Of a DNA stretch of 64,000 bases, positions 42,799-51,460 are shown one piece after another. The stretch is from positions 18,060 to 82,059 of the forward strand of contig CAWIGC010000004.1 of the NCBI GenBank assembly GCA_963835555.1, written 5' to 3'. A program made the translations under genes and the position numbers. The notes beneath the pieces are model-generated. The model worked only from the letters and a program-made list of their open reading frames with translations, did no database searches and was not told the origin of the DNA. Numbering within the stretch: position 1 is the first letter of the stretch; each line of letters starts with the position of its first letter. The stretch is from Sulfopaludibacter sp963835555 (lineage in GTDB: Bacteria > Acidobacteriota > Terriglobia > Bryobacterales > Bryobacteraceae).

Positions 42799-44136
42799 CT
42801 ACCTCCCGCGACGCGCCAGCGCCGTCTGGGGAGTAGACCAGGAACTTGCCGGCGGCGGTGGTGGAGCAGGCGAGGTTTCCGCCGGAACCGGGGGCTTCTT
42901 GACCCGGCGATCCAGGCGGTGGCTCACGAAGTCTTCGCGCGCCTTGGTGTATTTTGCGGTACCCGGAGTCCCCGGCACGGTGGCCCATTCCTCTGCGGTG
43001 ATTTCCTGAATAGTCACCAGATACTTCTGGTAGTAGTTCCGCAGGCGTTCCTGCACCGGCTTGAGGCCGGAATGGTACAGCAGGAAAATCACCTCATCCA
43101 CGTTGGCCGGCGTCACGATGTGGTACACCTGCGAGGCCTTGTGGATGCGCGCGGAACGCAGCGCGGTCTCCAGTTTCTGCGACCGCGCTTCCAGTTTCTG
43201 CCACGCTTCCTGGTCTGCCTTGGGCATTTCGGCGCATTTGATCAGCGCCTGCTTCTCCTTGGGCGTCAGTTTCTCGGTAAGCACATACAGAAATGGCCCC
43301 AGACGGCCGGCGCGGTGGCGTACGTCGTCCGGCAACATCCGGCAGATCTTTTCGAATTTCGAAATGCCCGGCAGGTTCAGTTTGGCATCTGTCAGCGCCG
43401 GCGAAAGCAGCACCAGCAGGCCCGCCTCGTCCAGCAATCTGAGAATCTCCGACGGGCTCTCTTCCGTGCCGATGCGCCGCAGTTCCTCGCCGAAGGCATG
43501 CGCCGGAATCAGCTTTTCCGCTTCGGCTTCGCGCGCATTGGCCACCTGCATCCCCGTGCGTTCCTCCACAGTGAAGCCGAGCCTCACCTGGAAGCGAATC
43601 AGCCGCAGCAGGCGCGAAGGGTCGTCATAGAAGCTATAGGTGCTGATGGCGCGGAGTTCTTTGCGCTCGATATCCGCCAACCCGTTCATGGGGTCGAGCA
43701 GCAGCCCGCGAGACGCCTTATTCAGGGAAAGGGCGATGGCGTTACACGTGAAATCGCGCCCCCGCAGATCCTCTTGAATGGTAGCTTGCGTGACCTGCGG
43801 CTTGCCGCCCGACCGTCCGTATTTTTCCTGCCGGGCCATGGCAACCTGGGCGGTGACACCGCCCGGAAACACCATTTCCGCGCTTTTGCGCATCTCGTCG
43901 GTCGAGACGATTTGAGCGCCGCTCTCTTCGCCGATGGCCTTCGCCACCTTCAGCGCCGCGCCTTCCACCACGAAGTCCAGATCCCGTATACGGAAGCCGG
44001 CCAGCATGTCGCGCATCGCGCCGCCGGTCAGGAACAGGTTGATCCCCGCCTGTCCCGCGGCTTTCTGGACCTCTTCCACCACCCGGTTCTGATCCGGGCT
44101 CAGGTGGCTCTCCAGCATGTAAATGTAGTCGCTCAT
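42799..44136 (-). CDS. CCA-adding/poly(A) polymerase-family nucleotidyltransferase
   Basis: A class II nucleotidyltransferase (445 residues). The head domain has INLFLTGGAMRDMLAGFRIR then DLDFVVEGAALKVAKAIGEE with the catalytic DLD, the template region has QEDLRGRDFTCNAIALSLNK, and RFQVRLGFTVEERTGMQVAN is in the neck. CCA addition to tRNA is the most likely job in this phylum, poly(A) polymerase the alternative. The tail is Pro/Ser-rich (KKPPVPAETSPAPPPPPASS). The end of xerD is 48 bp upstream. Confidence 0.88.
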   Translation of the reverse strand: MSDYIYMLESHLSPDQNRVVEEVQKAAGQAGINLFLTGGAMRDMLAGFRIRDLDFVVEGAALKVAKAIGEESGAQIVSTDEMRKSAEMVFPGGVTAQVAMARQEKYGRSGGKPQVTQATIQEDLRGRDFTCNAIALSLNKASRGLLLDPMNGLADIERKELRAISTYSFYDDPSRLLRLIRFQVRLGFTVEERTGMQVANAREAEAEKLIPAHAFGEELRRIGTEESPSEILRLLDEAGLLVLLSPALTDAKLNLPGISKFEKICRMLPDDVRHRAGRLGPFLYVLTEKLTPKEKQALIKCAEMPKADQEAWQKLEARSQKLETALRSARIHKASQVYHIVTPANVDEVIFLLYHSGLKPVQERLRNYYQKYLVTIQEITAEEWATVPGTPGTAKYTKAREDFVSHRLDRRVKKPPVPAETSPAPPPPPASSWSTPQTALARRGR

Positions 44137-44184
44137 TGCAAGCGTTCTCGCTATCCGAAAAATGTTCCGGGCGAACGATCTCGC

Positions 44185-45090
44185 TCAGGCCCGGGGGTGA
44201 TGCTTCTCGACGGTGTCCCGAAGGTGCGACCGCATGACATGGGTATAGATCTGAGTGGTCGAGATATCGGCATGACCCAGCATGACTTGTACACTGCGCA
44301 AATCGGCTCCGCCCTCCAGCAGATGGGTCGCGAAACTGTGGCGAAGCACGTGGGGTGACAGCCCGTGGAATATCCCGGCCTTCCTGCCGTATCCGGCCAG
44401 TTGATGCCAGAAGCACTGGCGGGTCAGGCAACTGCCGCGCGCGGTGACAAATAGATATTTGCTGCTCTTCCCCTTGAGCAGTCGAAGGCGGCCTCGATCC
44501 AGGTATTCCTGGATCGCCGCCAGCGCATCGCGGCCGACCGGAACCAGGCGGTGTTTGTTGCCTTTTCCCAGGGTTCGCACGATCCCCATTCCGGCGTCGA
44601 GATCGGCCAGCCCCACATGACACAGCTCCGATACCCTCAGCCCGGATGCGTATAGCAACTGCAGCATGGCCCGGTCCCGGAGACCGGTCGGCGTGTCCGG
44701 GTCGGGGGCTGCCAGCAATTTATTAATTTCCTCCAGATTCAGGAAGTTAGGGATCTTCTGCCACTGCTTGGGGCTGCGCAGGTATTCGGTGGGATCGAAA
44801 GAAATCTCGCCTTCCCTCAGGAGGTATCCGTACAGGTTCCGCAGCGTAGTGAGGTGTCGGGCCACGGAGCGGCTGGAAAGACCCGATTGGTATAAATGGT
44901 CCAGATAAAGACGCAGTTGCTCGCAGGAAGGAAGCGTCGAAGAGTCGTTAAAAAATTCGCTAAACCGTTTTAAGTCAGCGGTATAAGCCTCTAATGAATT
45001 GTCCGAGAGTCCCTTCTCGATGCGGCAGAAATGGAGAAACGCGGTCATGCGATTATGAAGGGACGAAGCTGCCGGGACCACTTCGGACAT
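44185..45090 (-). CDS. tyrosine recombinase XerD-like
   Basis: A 301-residue integrase of XerC/XerD size. The catalytic residues are visible: Arg in LLYASGLRVSELCHVGLADL, Lys in GKGNKHRLVPVGRD, His-x-x-Arg in LSPHVLRHSFATHLLEGGAD, and His plus Tyr in VQVMLGHADISTTQIYTHV. The N-terminal SAM-like domain (FCRIEKGLSDNSLEAYTADL) is complete. XerC/D resolve chromosome dimers at dif; which of the two is not decided. Its order before the nucleotidyltransferase suggests one transcript. Confidence 0.9.
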   Translation of the reverse strand: MSEVVPAASSLHNRMTAFLHFCRIEKGLSDNSLEAYTADLKRFSEFFNDSSTLPSCEQLRLYLDHLYQSGLSSRSVARHLTTLRNLYGYLLREGEISFDPTEYLRSPKQWQKIPNFLNLEEINKLLAAPDPDTPTGLRDRAMLQLLYASGLRVSELCHVGLADLDAGMGIVRTLGKGNKHRLVPVGRDALAAIQEYLDRGRLRLLKGKSSKYLFVTARGSCLTRQCFWHQLAGYGRKAGIFHGLSPHVLRHSFATHLLEGGADLRSVQVMLGHADISTTQIYTHVMRSHLRDTVEKHHPRA

Positions 45091-45099
45091 CGTGCCAAT

Positions 45100-45238
45100 G
45101 ATACAATAAGCGCCGAAATATCCGCTACAAGGGCCTTTGGAAATGTTCCAAGGTAAGTCATTGAAAGCTCTAAGCCAGTCCGTTTCAGGTCAAACTGCAA
45201 ACGGCGGGCAACCCGAATCCGGATACAATAAGCGGCGA
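45100..45238 (+). repeat. direct repeat carrying promoter -10-like GATACAAT
   Basis: GATACAATAAGCGCCGA (45100-45116) and GATACAATAAGCGGCGA (45222-45238) differ at one base. Each contains TACAAT, a -10-type hexamer. The second lies six bases before the earliest start of the next gene. They frame the 150-bp divergent gap between the xerD and DUF6982-like genes. Confidence 0.45.
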
Positions 45239-45273
45239 GATGTTTGCAACATGATTGGGAAAAAGGGGTCGAG

Positions 45274-45756
45274 TTGGCCGCATCCACCACCAAGCGGGCG
45301 TTGATTCGCCGGTTCGATAAAGAGACTTTGACCGGCTACGTCAATCCCCTTTCTTATCAGCAGCCTACGTGTATTGAACTGCTCTCGGAAGAGGGTAAGG
45401 TGGCGACCGTGCCGTATGACGAAATCCGCACCATCTCCTTTGTACGGAATTTTGAAAGTGGCGGCGAATCCGAACGTCAGGTGTTCTACACCCGGCCCAA
45501 AATGGAAGGCCTGTGGGTCAGCTTCCTGTTTCGCGACGGCGAGATTCTTCAGGGCGTGATGCCCAACAACCTCCTGCAGGTGGAGCCCTACGGCTTTACG
45601 GTGATTCCCCCGGATTCGTTCGGCAACGTGCAGCGCGTCTTCGTGCCGAGGACTGCGGTACAGTCAGTCGAGGTGCTGGGAGTGGTCGGAAGTCCACTAA
45701 ACCGCCGCAAGAGCAAGGCTGTCCCGAAGGATCAAATCAGCCTGTTCGATCAGTAG
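45274..45756 (+). CDS. conserved acidobacterial protein, DUF6982-like
   Basis: A 160-residue protein with TTKRALIRRFDKETLTGYVN, VPYDEIRTISFVRNFESGGE, KMEGLWVSFLFRDGEILQGV and MPNNLLQVEPYGFTVIPPDS then QRVFVPRTAVQSVEVLGVVG. It resembles a DUF6982 family that I recall as widespread in Acidobacteria; the fold looks Sm- or PilZ-like. TTG 45274 is preferred as start (AAAGGGG upstream); the frame is open back to 45244. No function is known. Confidence 0.7.
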   Translation: MAASTTKRALIRRFDKETLTGYVNPLSYQQPTCIELLSEEGKVATVPYDEIRTISFVRNFESGGESERQVFYTRPKMEGLWVSFLFRDGEILQGVMPNNLLQVEPYGFTVIPPDSFGNVQRVFVPRTAVQSVEVLGVVGSPLNRRKSKAVPKDQISLFDQ

Positions 45757-45772
45757 TTTAATGTAAATATTG

Positions 45773-45778
45773 TATAAT
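45773..45778 (+). promoter_or_regulatory. -10 element of the TPR gene promoter
   Basis: TATAAT at 45773-45778 lies in an AT-rich stretch 39 bp upstream of the next start, with no convincing -35. TTGGAGG (about 45805-45811) is the ribosome-binding site. Confidence 0.45.
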
Positions 45779-45816
45779 AGAGTTTCACACACGCTAGTCT
45801 CAATGTTGGAGGTTTT

Positions 45817-46974
45817 ATGAAGTTCCGCAACCTGGCTCTTGCCACCGCCGGACTTTTCGTTCTCGCCTTCACATCGCTCGCCCAAGTTACGGCAATCGAA
45901 GGGGATGTGAAGGGAACAGACGGGGCGCCGCTCAAGGATGCCCTGGTTCAGATCGTCCGTACGGACATCAAGGGCAACTATAAAGTCAAAACCGACAAAA
46001 AGGGCCACTACATCTACACCGGCTTGCCGATGGGCACATATAATGTCACCCTGCTCGTGGACGGCAAGGAAATGGACCATGTCAATGGGGTCAGGACTTC
46101 ACCGGGCGATCCGGTCCGCGAAGATTTCAACCTGAAGTCGGTCGCCATGGACAAGGCCACCAAGCAGGCTGAAATCCAGAAAGCCGTCGAGAGCGGCCAG
46201 ATGTCCAAGGAGCTTGAAAAAAGCCTGTCTCCGGAGCAGAAGGCGGCGATGGAGAAGCAGATTAAAGAGCAGTCCGAGCGCATGAAGAAGAACCAGGCGC
46301 TCAACCAGGCGTATAACGACGGATTGGCGGCGGAGAATGCCAAGCAGTGGGATCAGGCGATCGAAAACCTGAACAAGGCTTCCGAACTGGACCCCACGCA
46401 GTTGGCCGTCTGGAGTCACCTGGCATCCTCCTACCAGGGCCTGGCCACCACCAAGACCGGCGCGGATTTCGATGCCAACATGCAGAAGGCGCTGGACGCC
46501 TATGGCAAAGCGCTGGCCCTCAAGCCTGACGATGCCGGTCTCCATAATAACTACGCGCTGGCCCTCGCCAAGGACAAGAAATTCCCCGAAGCTCAGGCCG
46601 AATTGCAGAAAGCCGCCGAACTGGATCCGCCCGATGGCGGCAAGTATTATTTCAACCTCGGCGCGCTACTGGTGAATGCCGGGCAGTACGATCCCGCCGC
46701 CGAGGCGTTTAAGAAGGCCATTCAACTCACGCCGACTTATGCCGATGCTTATTATCAATACGGCGTGTGCCTGTCTTCCAAGATGACCACTGCCGCCGAT
46801 GGCAAGGTTTCGGCTCCGCCGGAAATGGCTGAGGCGTTCCAGAAGTATCTGGAACTTGCGCCCAACGGTCCCAATGCGCAAGGCGCCAAGGACATGCTGA
46901 CGGCACTGGGCGCGGGCGTGGAGACGCAGTATAAGAATCCAAATGCCAAGACGCCGCCCAAGAAGAAGAAGTAA
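45817..46974 (+). CDS. secreted protein with carboxypeptidase-regulatory-like and TPR domains
   Basis: A 385-residue exported protein: signal peptide (MKFRNLALATAGLFVLAFTS), an N-terminal CarboxypepD_reg-like beta domain (ITAIEGDVKG-type VTAIEGDVKGTDGAPLKDAL and KGHYIYTGLPMGTYNVTLLV), a helical coiled-coil (residues 110-150) and three to four TPR units (YNDGLAAENAKQWDQAIENL, YFNLGALLVNAGQYDPAAEA). The end is Lys-rich (TPPKKKK). It probably acts in the periplasm as a protein-interaction platform. The start ATG 45817 is supported by GGAGG upstream. A GC hairpin follows. Confidence 0.8.
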   Translation: MKFRNLALATAGLFVLAFTSLAQVTAIEGDVKGTDGAPLKDALVQIVRTDIKGNYKVKTDKKGHYIYTGLPMGTYNVTLLVDGKEMDHVNGVRTSPGDPVREDFNLKSVAMDKATKQAEIQKAVESGQMSKELEKSLSPEQKAAMEKQIKEQSERMKKNQALNQAYNDGLAAENAKQWDQAIENLNKASELDPTQLAVWSHLASSYQGLATTKTGADFDANMQKALDAYGKALALKPDDAGLHNNYALALAKDKKFPEAQAELQKAAELDPPDGGKYYFNLGALLVNAGQYDPAAEAFKKAIQLTPTYADAYYQYGVCLSSKMTTAADGKVSAPPEMAEAFQKYLELAPNGPNAQGAKDMLTALGAGVETQYKNPNAKTPPKKKK

Positions 46975-46988
46975 GAGCTGGTATTTTC

Positions 46989-47014
46989 GGGGCGGGGGCC
47001 CGGGCTCCCGCCCC
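46989..47014 (+). terminator. GC-rich hairpin between the TPR and YHS genes
   Basis: GGGGCGGG / CCCGCCCC (8-bp perfect stem, 10-base loop) lies 14 bp after the TPR stop and six bases before the ATG of the next gene. No T run follows; it could attenuate the YHS gene or block its ribosome site. Confidence 0.4.
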
Positions 47015-47019
47015 ACTTC

Positions 47020-47307
47020 ATGATCCGCGCATTCTTTGTCGAAATTGTTTTTCCCTTCCTGGTTTTCTGCCTCGTTATATCCATCGCCAAGAGCTTCCTT
47101 CGCGGTCTTGGCGCCGCCTTTAAGCAGCCCCGGCAACCGCGTCCCGGGGGACGGCCGGACCCGCCGACCGTGCAGTCCGGCGGGGAACTGAAAAAAGACC
47201 CCGTTTGCGGTACGTATGTTTCCACTTCCACCAGCATCAGTAAAGTGGTTAACGGGCAGGCGGTCTATTTCTGCAGCGACGAGTGCCGGCGTAAGTTCAC
47301 CGGCTGA
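47020..47307 (+). CDS. small membrane protein with YHS-type metal-binding domain
   Basis: A 95-residue protein: one N-terminal membrane helix (VEIVFPFLVFCLVISIAKSF), a Pro/Arg linker, and a YHS-like domain (DPVCGTYVSTSTSISKVVNG followed by QAVYFCSDECRRKF) with CxxC-style cysteines likely to bind a metal. The function is unknown. It ends convergent with, and 11 bp over, the glycosyltransferase. Confidence 0.75.
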   Translation: MIRAFFVEIVFPFLVFCLVISIAKSFLRGLGAAFKQPRQPRPGGRPDPPTVQSGGELKKDPVCGTYVSTSTSISKVVNGQAVYFCSDECRRKFTG

Positions 47308-48034
47308 CGGCGGACGCGGCTACCTGTGAGTAGTCCGTGGCCCAGTGGGGATTCAGCACGATTGGCCCCGATTCGATGGCGCCTGCAGCCAATGCCCTCC
47401 GGGCGTAGCCGCCAACCTGGTCCTCGCCTCTTCCGAAGCCGCTCAGGTGGTAACTCTCCGTCCCCGACCAGCGGTACAAATAATAAATCTCCGATGGCTG
47501 GATCTCCTCGTAGTCTTTAGCCGGCCCGATGACTGAGGCAAACCTGGCTTCGATCTCCCGATCCTCCCCCGCATTCATGGGAGCGTAACCGCCCACCTGG
47601 TCGAAGAGCGAGCGATGCCACATGCCGCCGCTATGGAACAATGCCCGCTTCGGACCGCTGATTTCGCCATCGTTCAGAATGAAGGCCTTCGAGGGCTTGA
47701 AGAAGCGCCTGCGTTCGTCGTAGTGAGAGACGGAAAAGCTGAGGCGGTGAGGCAGGTAGATATCGTCATCGTCCCAGACGGCCAACAGGTCGTGGCGGCA
47801 CAGCGCGGCGGCGGCGTTCCTCTTTTCGCCCACCGTCCGGAAGCGCGCCGCAAGATTGACCACCGTCACTTCGGGGTGCCGGAAGACGATGGTCTGATGC
47901 TCGAAATCGTTGAGAATCAGGAGCTCTTTCTCTCCCGCGTAGTCCTGTTTCAGGAAAGACCAGACGCATTCCTCCAGCAGCCGCCTGGGCCGGGCATAGG
48001 TCAGGCACATGCAACTGACTGGAGGAACGTCCAT
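47297..48034 (-). CDS. family 2 glycosyltransferase
   Basis: A 245-residue GT-A fold protein. VSCMCLTYARPRRLLEECVW is the start typical of the family, and LLAVWDDDDIYLPHRLSFSV carries the DxD sugar-nucleotide motif; GVGGYAPMNAGEDREIEARF gives the ED acceptor-side motif. No membrane segment. It overlaps the YHS end. The donor and acceptor are unknown. It lies just downstream of an alcohol dehydrogenase, 6 bp apart, so they may be co-transcribed. Confidence 0.85.
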   Translation of the reverse strand: MDVPPVSCMCLTYARPRRLLEECVWSFLKQDYAGEKELLILNDFEHQTIVFRHPEVTVVNLAARFRTVGEKRNAAAALCRHDLLAVWDDDDIYLPHRLSFSVSHYDERRRFFKPSKAFILNDGEISGPKRALFHSGGMWHRSLFDQVGGYAPMNAGEDREIEARFASVIGPAKDYEEIQPSEIYYLYRWSGTESYHLSGFGRGEDQVGGYARRALAAGAIESGPIVLNPHWATDYSQVAASAVSR

Positions 48035-48040
48035 GAAAAG

Positions 48041-49057
48041 CTACGCTACCGAAAGTACCACGCGGAAACGGGCCTCTCCGTTCATCATGCGCTGGTAGCC
48101 CTCGCTGGCGCGATCCAGAGGGACGACTTCATTCATCGATCGCACGCCGCTCTGTAGGCTGAAATCCAGCGTGTCCTGCGAATCGATCGAAGTGCCCGAA
48201 TACCAGCCCTTAATGGCCGTGCACCCGCCCAGAAGCTGCACCGGAGCAATCTGCATGGACATGGCGGCGCCCACCACCATCAGGGTGCCGCGCACTCCCA
48301 GACCGCCCACCACGGCGGCCATGGCATCGCCCGCCGTAACGGTGGCCAGGATAACTTTGGCTCCGCCGAGCTTCTGCAGCTCTTTCGCCGGGTCCTGCGC
48401 GCGGCTATCGATGTACTGCGAAGCGCCCAGTTGCGCCGCCAGGGCTGCTTTATCCTGCCCGCGCGCGATGGCCACCGTTTTGAATCCCATCTTGGCCGCG
48501 TACTGCACACCCAGATGGCCAAGCCCGCCAAGTCCGAGGACCGCAACCACGTCGCCGGGGCGCGCGCTGGTATTGCGCAGACAGTTGTACGTGGTCACGC
48601 CGGCGCACATCAGAGGAGCCGCCTCCACCGCAGACAACCCTTCCGGCAGGCGCGCCACTGCTTCGGCGCGAGCAATCATATATTCGGCATACCCGCCATC
48701 GCTGGTGACGCCGGTGATATAGGTGGCCGTAGTGCAGGCGAAGAAATCGCCGCGGCGGCAGTTGTCGCAATAACCGCAGTATCCTCCGTTCCAGCCCACG
48801 CCGCCGCGCTGGCCTGCCTTCCATCCGGCAACGCCCGCGCCCACCGCGTCGACGATACCCACAACTTCATGCCCCGGCACACGCGGATAGACGATGCCCG
48901 GGATGTGCCCTTCCTTGGTCAGCGAATCGCTGTGGCACACGCCGCAAGCCTGGACCTTCAATCGAACCTGCCCGGGGCCGGGCTCTGGTATATCCCGCTC
49001 GACAATTTCTAAAGGTCCGCCCGCATGAGGGACCTGTACGGCACGCATTTTTGGCAT
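48041..49057 (-). CDS. zinc-dependent alcohol dehydrogenase
   Basis: A medium-chain dehydrogenase (338 residues). The catalytic zinc ligands are in VQACGVCHSDSLTKEGHIPG and PRVPGHEVVGIVDAVGAG, the structural zinc cysteines in GGYCGYCDNCRRGDFFACTT, and the cofactor loop is VVAVLGLGGLGHLGVQYAAK. It most resembles NADP-preferring aldehyde reductases and cinnamyl-alcohol-type enzymes; the actual substrate is unknown. It is upstream of the glycosyltransferase and downstream of the LuxR-type gene. Confidence 0.92.
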   Translation of the reverse strand: MPKMRAVQVPHAGGPLEIVERDIPEPGPGQVRLKVQACGVCHSDSLTKEGHIPGIVYPRVPGHEVVGIVDAVGAGVAGWKAGQRGGVGWNGGYCGYCDNCRRGDFFACTTATYITGVTSDGGYAEYMIARAEAVARLPEGLSAVEAAPLMCAGVTTYNCLRNTSARPGDVVAVLGLGGLGHLGVQYAAKMGFKTVAIARGQDKAALAAQLGASQYIDSRAQDPAKELQKLGGAKVILATVTAGDAMAAVVGGLGVRGTLMVVGAAMSMQIAPVQLLGGCTAIKGWYSGTSIDSQDTLDFSLQSGVRSMNEVVPLDRASEGYQRMMNGEARFRVVLSVA

Positions 49058-49071
49058 GAATCCTCCGAACG

Positions 49072-49662
49072 TTAGATGAGTATGAGCCCCTTACGGATGC
49101 CTGTGGTCACTGCCTCCGTCCGGGTTCCGGCATTCAATTTACCCAGAATGGAGGCCACATGAAACTTCACGGTGTGTTCCGAGATATTGAGTTTCCAGGC
49201 GATTTGCTTGTTGGCCTCGCCCTCCGCCATCATGCGCAGCACCTCGATTTCGCGCGCGGTGAGCACGCTGGGCTCGGAAGCAGTGTAGGACGGGAGCAGC
49301 GCTTCAAACTCCCGCGGGTCGGCGGCAATCAGGCCGGCCGCGGCGGCTTCGACGGCAGCCAGTATCTGTTCCGCGGAGGCGTCGCGCGGAAGCAGGGCGC
49401 GCACCCCGGTGCGTACCGCCTCCTGCGTCCAGCCGGAAGGTGAATCGCCGCCCAGAAGCACATAGGCCGGCGCAAAGCCGCCCGCGGGCGGTGGAATTTC
49501 GGCCAGCGGCAGCGCGCAAAGAACTACATCGGGATGCAGCGCTTCTACCGCGGAAAGGTCCGCAAATCCACCGGCAAGCTCCATGCCGGGGCTGGAACCG
49601 ATCAGCGTTTCCAGCCCCACACGGGTAACCGGCGATGGCGCCGCTACAAGGACGCGAGTCAC
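49072..49662 (-). CDS. LuxR-type regulator with degenerate receiver domain
   Basis: A 196-residue protein: an N-terminal receiver-like domain and a C-terminal LuxR helix-turn-helix (SVLTAREIEVLRMMAEGEAN with KQIAWKLNISEHTVKFHVAS). The receiver begins RVLVAAPSPVTRVGLETLIG, where the acidic pair is replaced by Ala-Pro, and the phosphorylation site is DVVLCALPLAEIPP, with Ala instead of Asp. So it probably cannot be phosphorylated and signals by another route. It overlaps the HtrA-like gene by four bases, so the three are co-transcribed. Confidence 0.88.
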   Translation of the reverse strand: MTRVLVAAPSPVTRVGLETLIGSSPGMELAGGFADLSAVEALHPDVVLCALPLAEIPPPAGGFAPAYVLLGGDSPSGWTQEAVRTGVRALLPRDASAEQILAAVEAAAAGLIAADPREFEALLPSYTASEPSVLTAREIEVLRMMAEGEANKQIAWKLNISEHTVKFHVASILGKLNAGTRTEAVTTGIRKGLILI

Positions 49663-50460
49663 GCCGCCTGGGCCCTCGCCGCCAGAGGCACGAACACCTC
49701 GCGGACCCGCTCGATGCTTCCGCGGAAGAAGCGCAGGCGGACTACGTCGCGCCCGGAATCCAGGGCATCGCTCAGGTCGTCGAACGATCCCAGCAGAATG
49801 TCGCCCGCGCGCAGCGAAGCGCCATCGGCCGCGCCTCCGGATTCCACCTGGAGAATTTCCAGACCCAGTTGGACCGGCCGCAGCGTCACGCCCAGGGCCG
49901 GGCGCGCCCCACGGCGCACGAACTCCACCGCGGCGTTACCGGGAACCGCAACCCCCAGCCCGTTCACTATAGCGGTGTTGATGCCGATCACGTGGCCCCG
50001 CGCATCGGCCAGCGGCCCTCCCGAGTTTCCGGGCGCCAGTTGCACGTCGGCGCCGGATCCAGTTCTGCCGGCCCATCCCGGGGAGCGGACCGGTGGAATG
50101 AATCACGCCGGTAGACACGGCGCCGGCGAAACCCAGCGGGCTGCCTACGGCAATCGCCAGCTCACCCGGACGCAGCGCGCTGGAATCGCCGGGCGTAACG
50201 GCGGCAAGGTCCAGACCACCGCCATCGATGCGCAGGGCCGCCAGGTCGCGGCGCGAATCGCGTGAGGTCACGCGCGCCTCCACGCGCCGGCCGTCCCACA
50301 ACTGCACTTGCGCACCCGCATCGCGCGCCACGTGAGCGTTGGTAACGATCAGGCCATCGCTTTTCCAGATGACGCCCGAGCCTCCGCCGCGCGCGCCCTT
50401 CGAGAATACCTGCACCGTAGAGCGCCGGAGACGCTCGGCCACTTCCCCGAAACTCAGCAT
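49659..50460 (-). CDS. HtrA-like serine protease with PDZ domain, one-base frameshift
   Basis: A trypsin-like protease without a signal peptide (MLSFGEVAERLRRSTVQVFS, start ATG 50460). The triad His is in DGLIVTNAHVARDAGAQVQL, Asp in SRRDLAALRIDGG, and Ser in VQLAPGNSGGPLADARGHVI. A PDZ domain follows (GVTLRPVQLGLEILQVESGG, LRAGDILLGSFDDL). The frame changes near 50055: one extra base in the GG of CGCCGGATCC breaks the reading; without it IGADVQLAPGNSGGPL is continuous. The absence of an export signal suggests a cytoplasmic or unusual role. Between another HtrA-like gene and a LuxR-type gene. Confidence 0.85.
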
Positions 50461-50461
50461 G

Positions 50462-51340
50462 TCAGCTCCTCCGGGGCCGCTCCCCGATAGCGATGGCGAT
50501 TGTCCGCGAGTCGCCGCCGCGAAGAAACCCCGCCTCGACTGTCTGTCCCACCGCGTGGCCTTCCAGCAAGGATTGGATATCTTCGGTGTCGTCCACTGTA
50601 GCGCCGCCCAGAGAAACCAGGATGTCGCCAATCAGCACTCCCGCTTTGGCGGCCGGCCCTTCCGGTTCCAGGGAAAGGACGATCAGGCCTTTGTGATGAT
50701 CGGGCAGTTCCACCGGTTGCAATCCGACTCCCAGGTAGCCGCGCGTGACGTGGCCGCGGGCCAGAATCTGGTCGAGAACCCGGTTCACGGTAGCGGCTGG
50801 AATGGCCACGCCGGCGATGCGCGAGAGCGCCGAAGTGGCGATGCCGATGACCGCGCCGCCGGTATTGACCACCGCTCCGCCCGAGGTGTTGGGAAACATG
50901 GTGAGGTCGAGCCGGATATAATGATCCAGCCGGCCGCCGCGCCAGGTTCTCCAATCGCCGCTGACGGCGCTGACGATCCCCATACTGGCGTTGACGCCCG
51001 AATCTTCGGAACGCGCGATCGCCAGGGCGAGATGGCCCGGCACGGGAGGGTTCGCCGCGGGTTTCACCGGCTCGCCGGACCCCTCGATTTTGAGTATGGC
51101 CAGGTCTGTGCCGGAATCGCTGCCCGCCAGCGTGGCGGGGGCTTTGCTGCCATCCGGCAAGGTGACGGTGATCTCCTCTTCGCGGCGAATGGTGTGCTCC
51201 GCGGTGACGATAATTCCGGGACGCCAAAAGACCCCGCTCGAAGGGAACCGGGGGCGGGCGTGAACGGCCACCACCGATTTCCCGGTCTGTTCCACTACGG
51301 CTGCCAGTTCATTGGAAAGAGCAGCCAGATCGTTTGCCAT
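50462..51340 (-). CDS. HtrA-like serine protease with PDZ domain (second copy)
   Basis: A 292-residue trypsin-like protein plus PDZ domain, first of the three-gene group. His is in GIIVTAEHTIRREEEITVTL, Asp in DSGTDLAILKIEGSG, and Ser in LTMFPNTSGGAVVNTGGAVI, where the usual GNSGG is NTSGG, which may weaken the oxyanion hole. The PDZ domain is at about 195-285 (GYLGVGLQPVELPDHHKGLI, VLIGDILVSLGGATVDDTED). No signal peptide is seen (MANDLAALSNELAAVVEQTG). The next gene starts two bases after it. Confidence 0.88.
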   Translation of the reverse strand: MANDLAALSNELAAVVEQTGKSVVAVHARPRFPSSGVFWRPGIIVTAEHTIRREEEITVTLPDGSKAPATLAGSDSGTDLAILKIEGSGEPVKPAANPPVPGHLALAIARSEDSGVNASMGIVSAVSGDWRTWRGGRLDHYIRLDLTMFPNTSGGAVVNTGGAVIGIATSALSRIAGVAIPAATVNRVLDQILARGHVTRGYLGVGLQPVELPDHHKGLIVLSLEPEGPAAKAGVLIGDILVSLGGATVDDTEDIQSLLEGHAVGQTVEAGFLRGGDSRTIAIAIGERPRRS

Positions 51341-51460
51341 GTGAAAGAATCTCCTGTGACTTCAGGATGCCGCGGCAGGGGCCCCGGCCACATCGGCTGT
51401 TCGGGCAGGTAGGAACTGGTAAATCGGGCAGGGAAGCGGCTGGCAGCCGGTCGCTACGGC

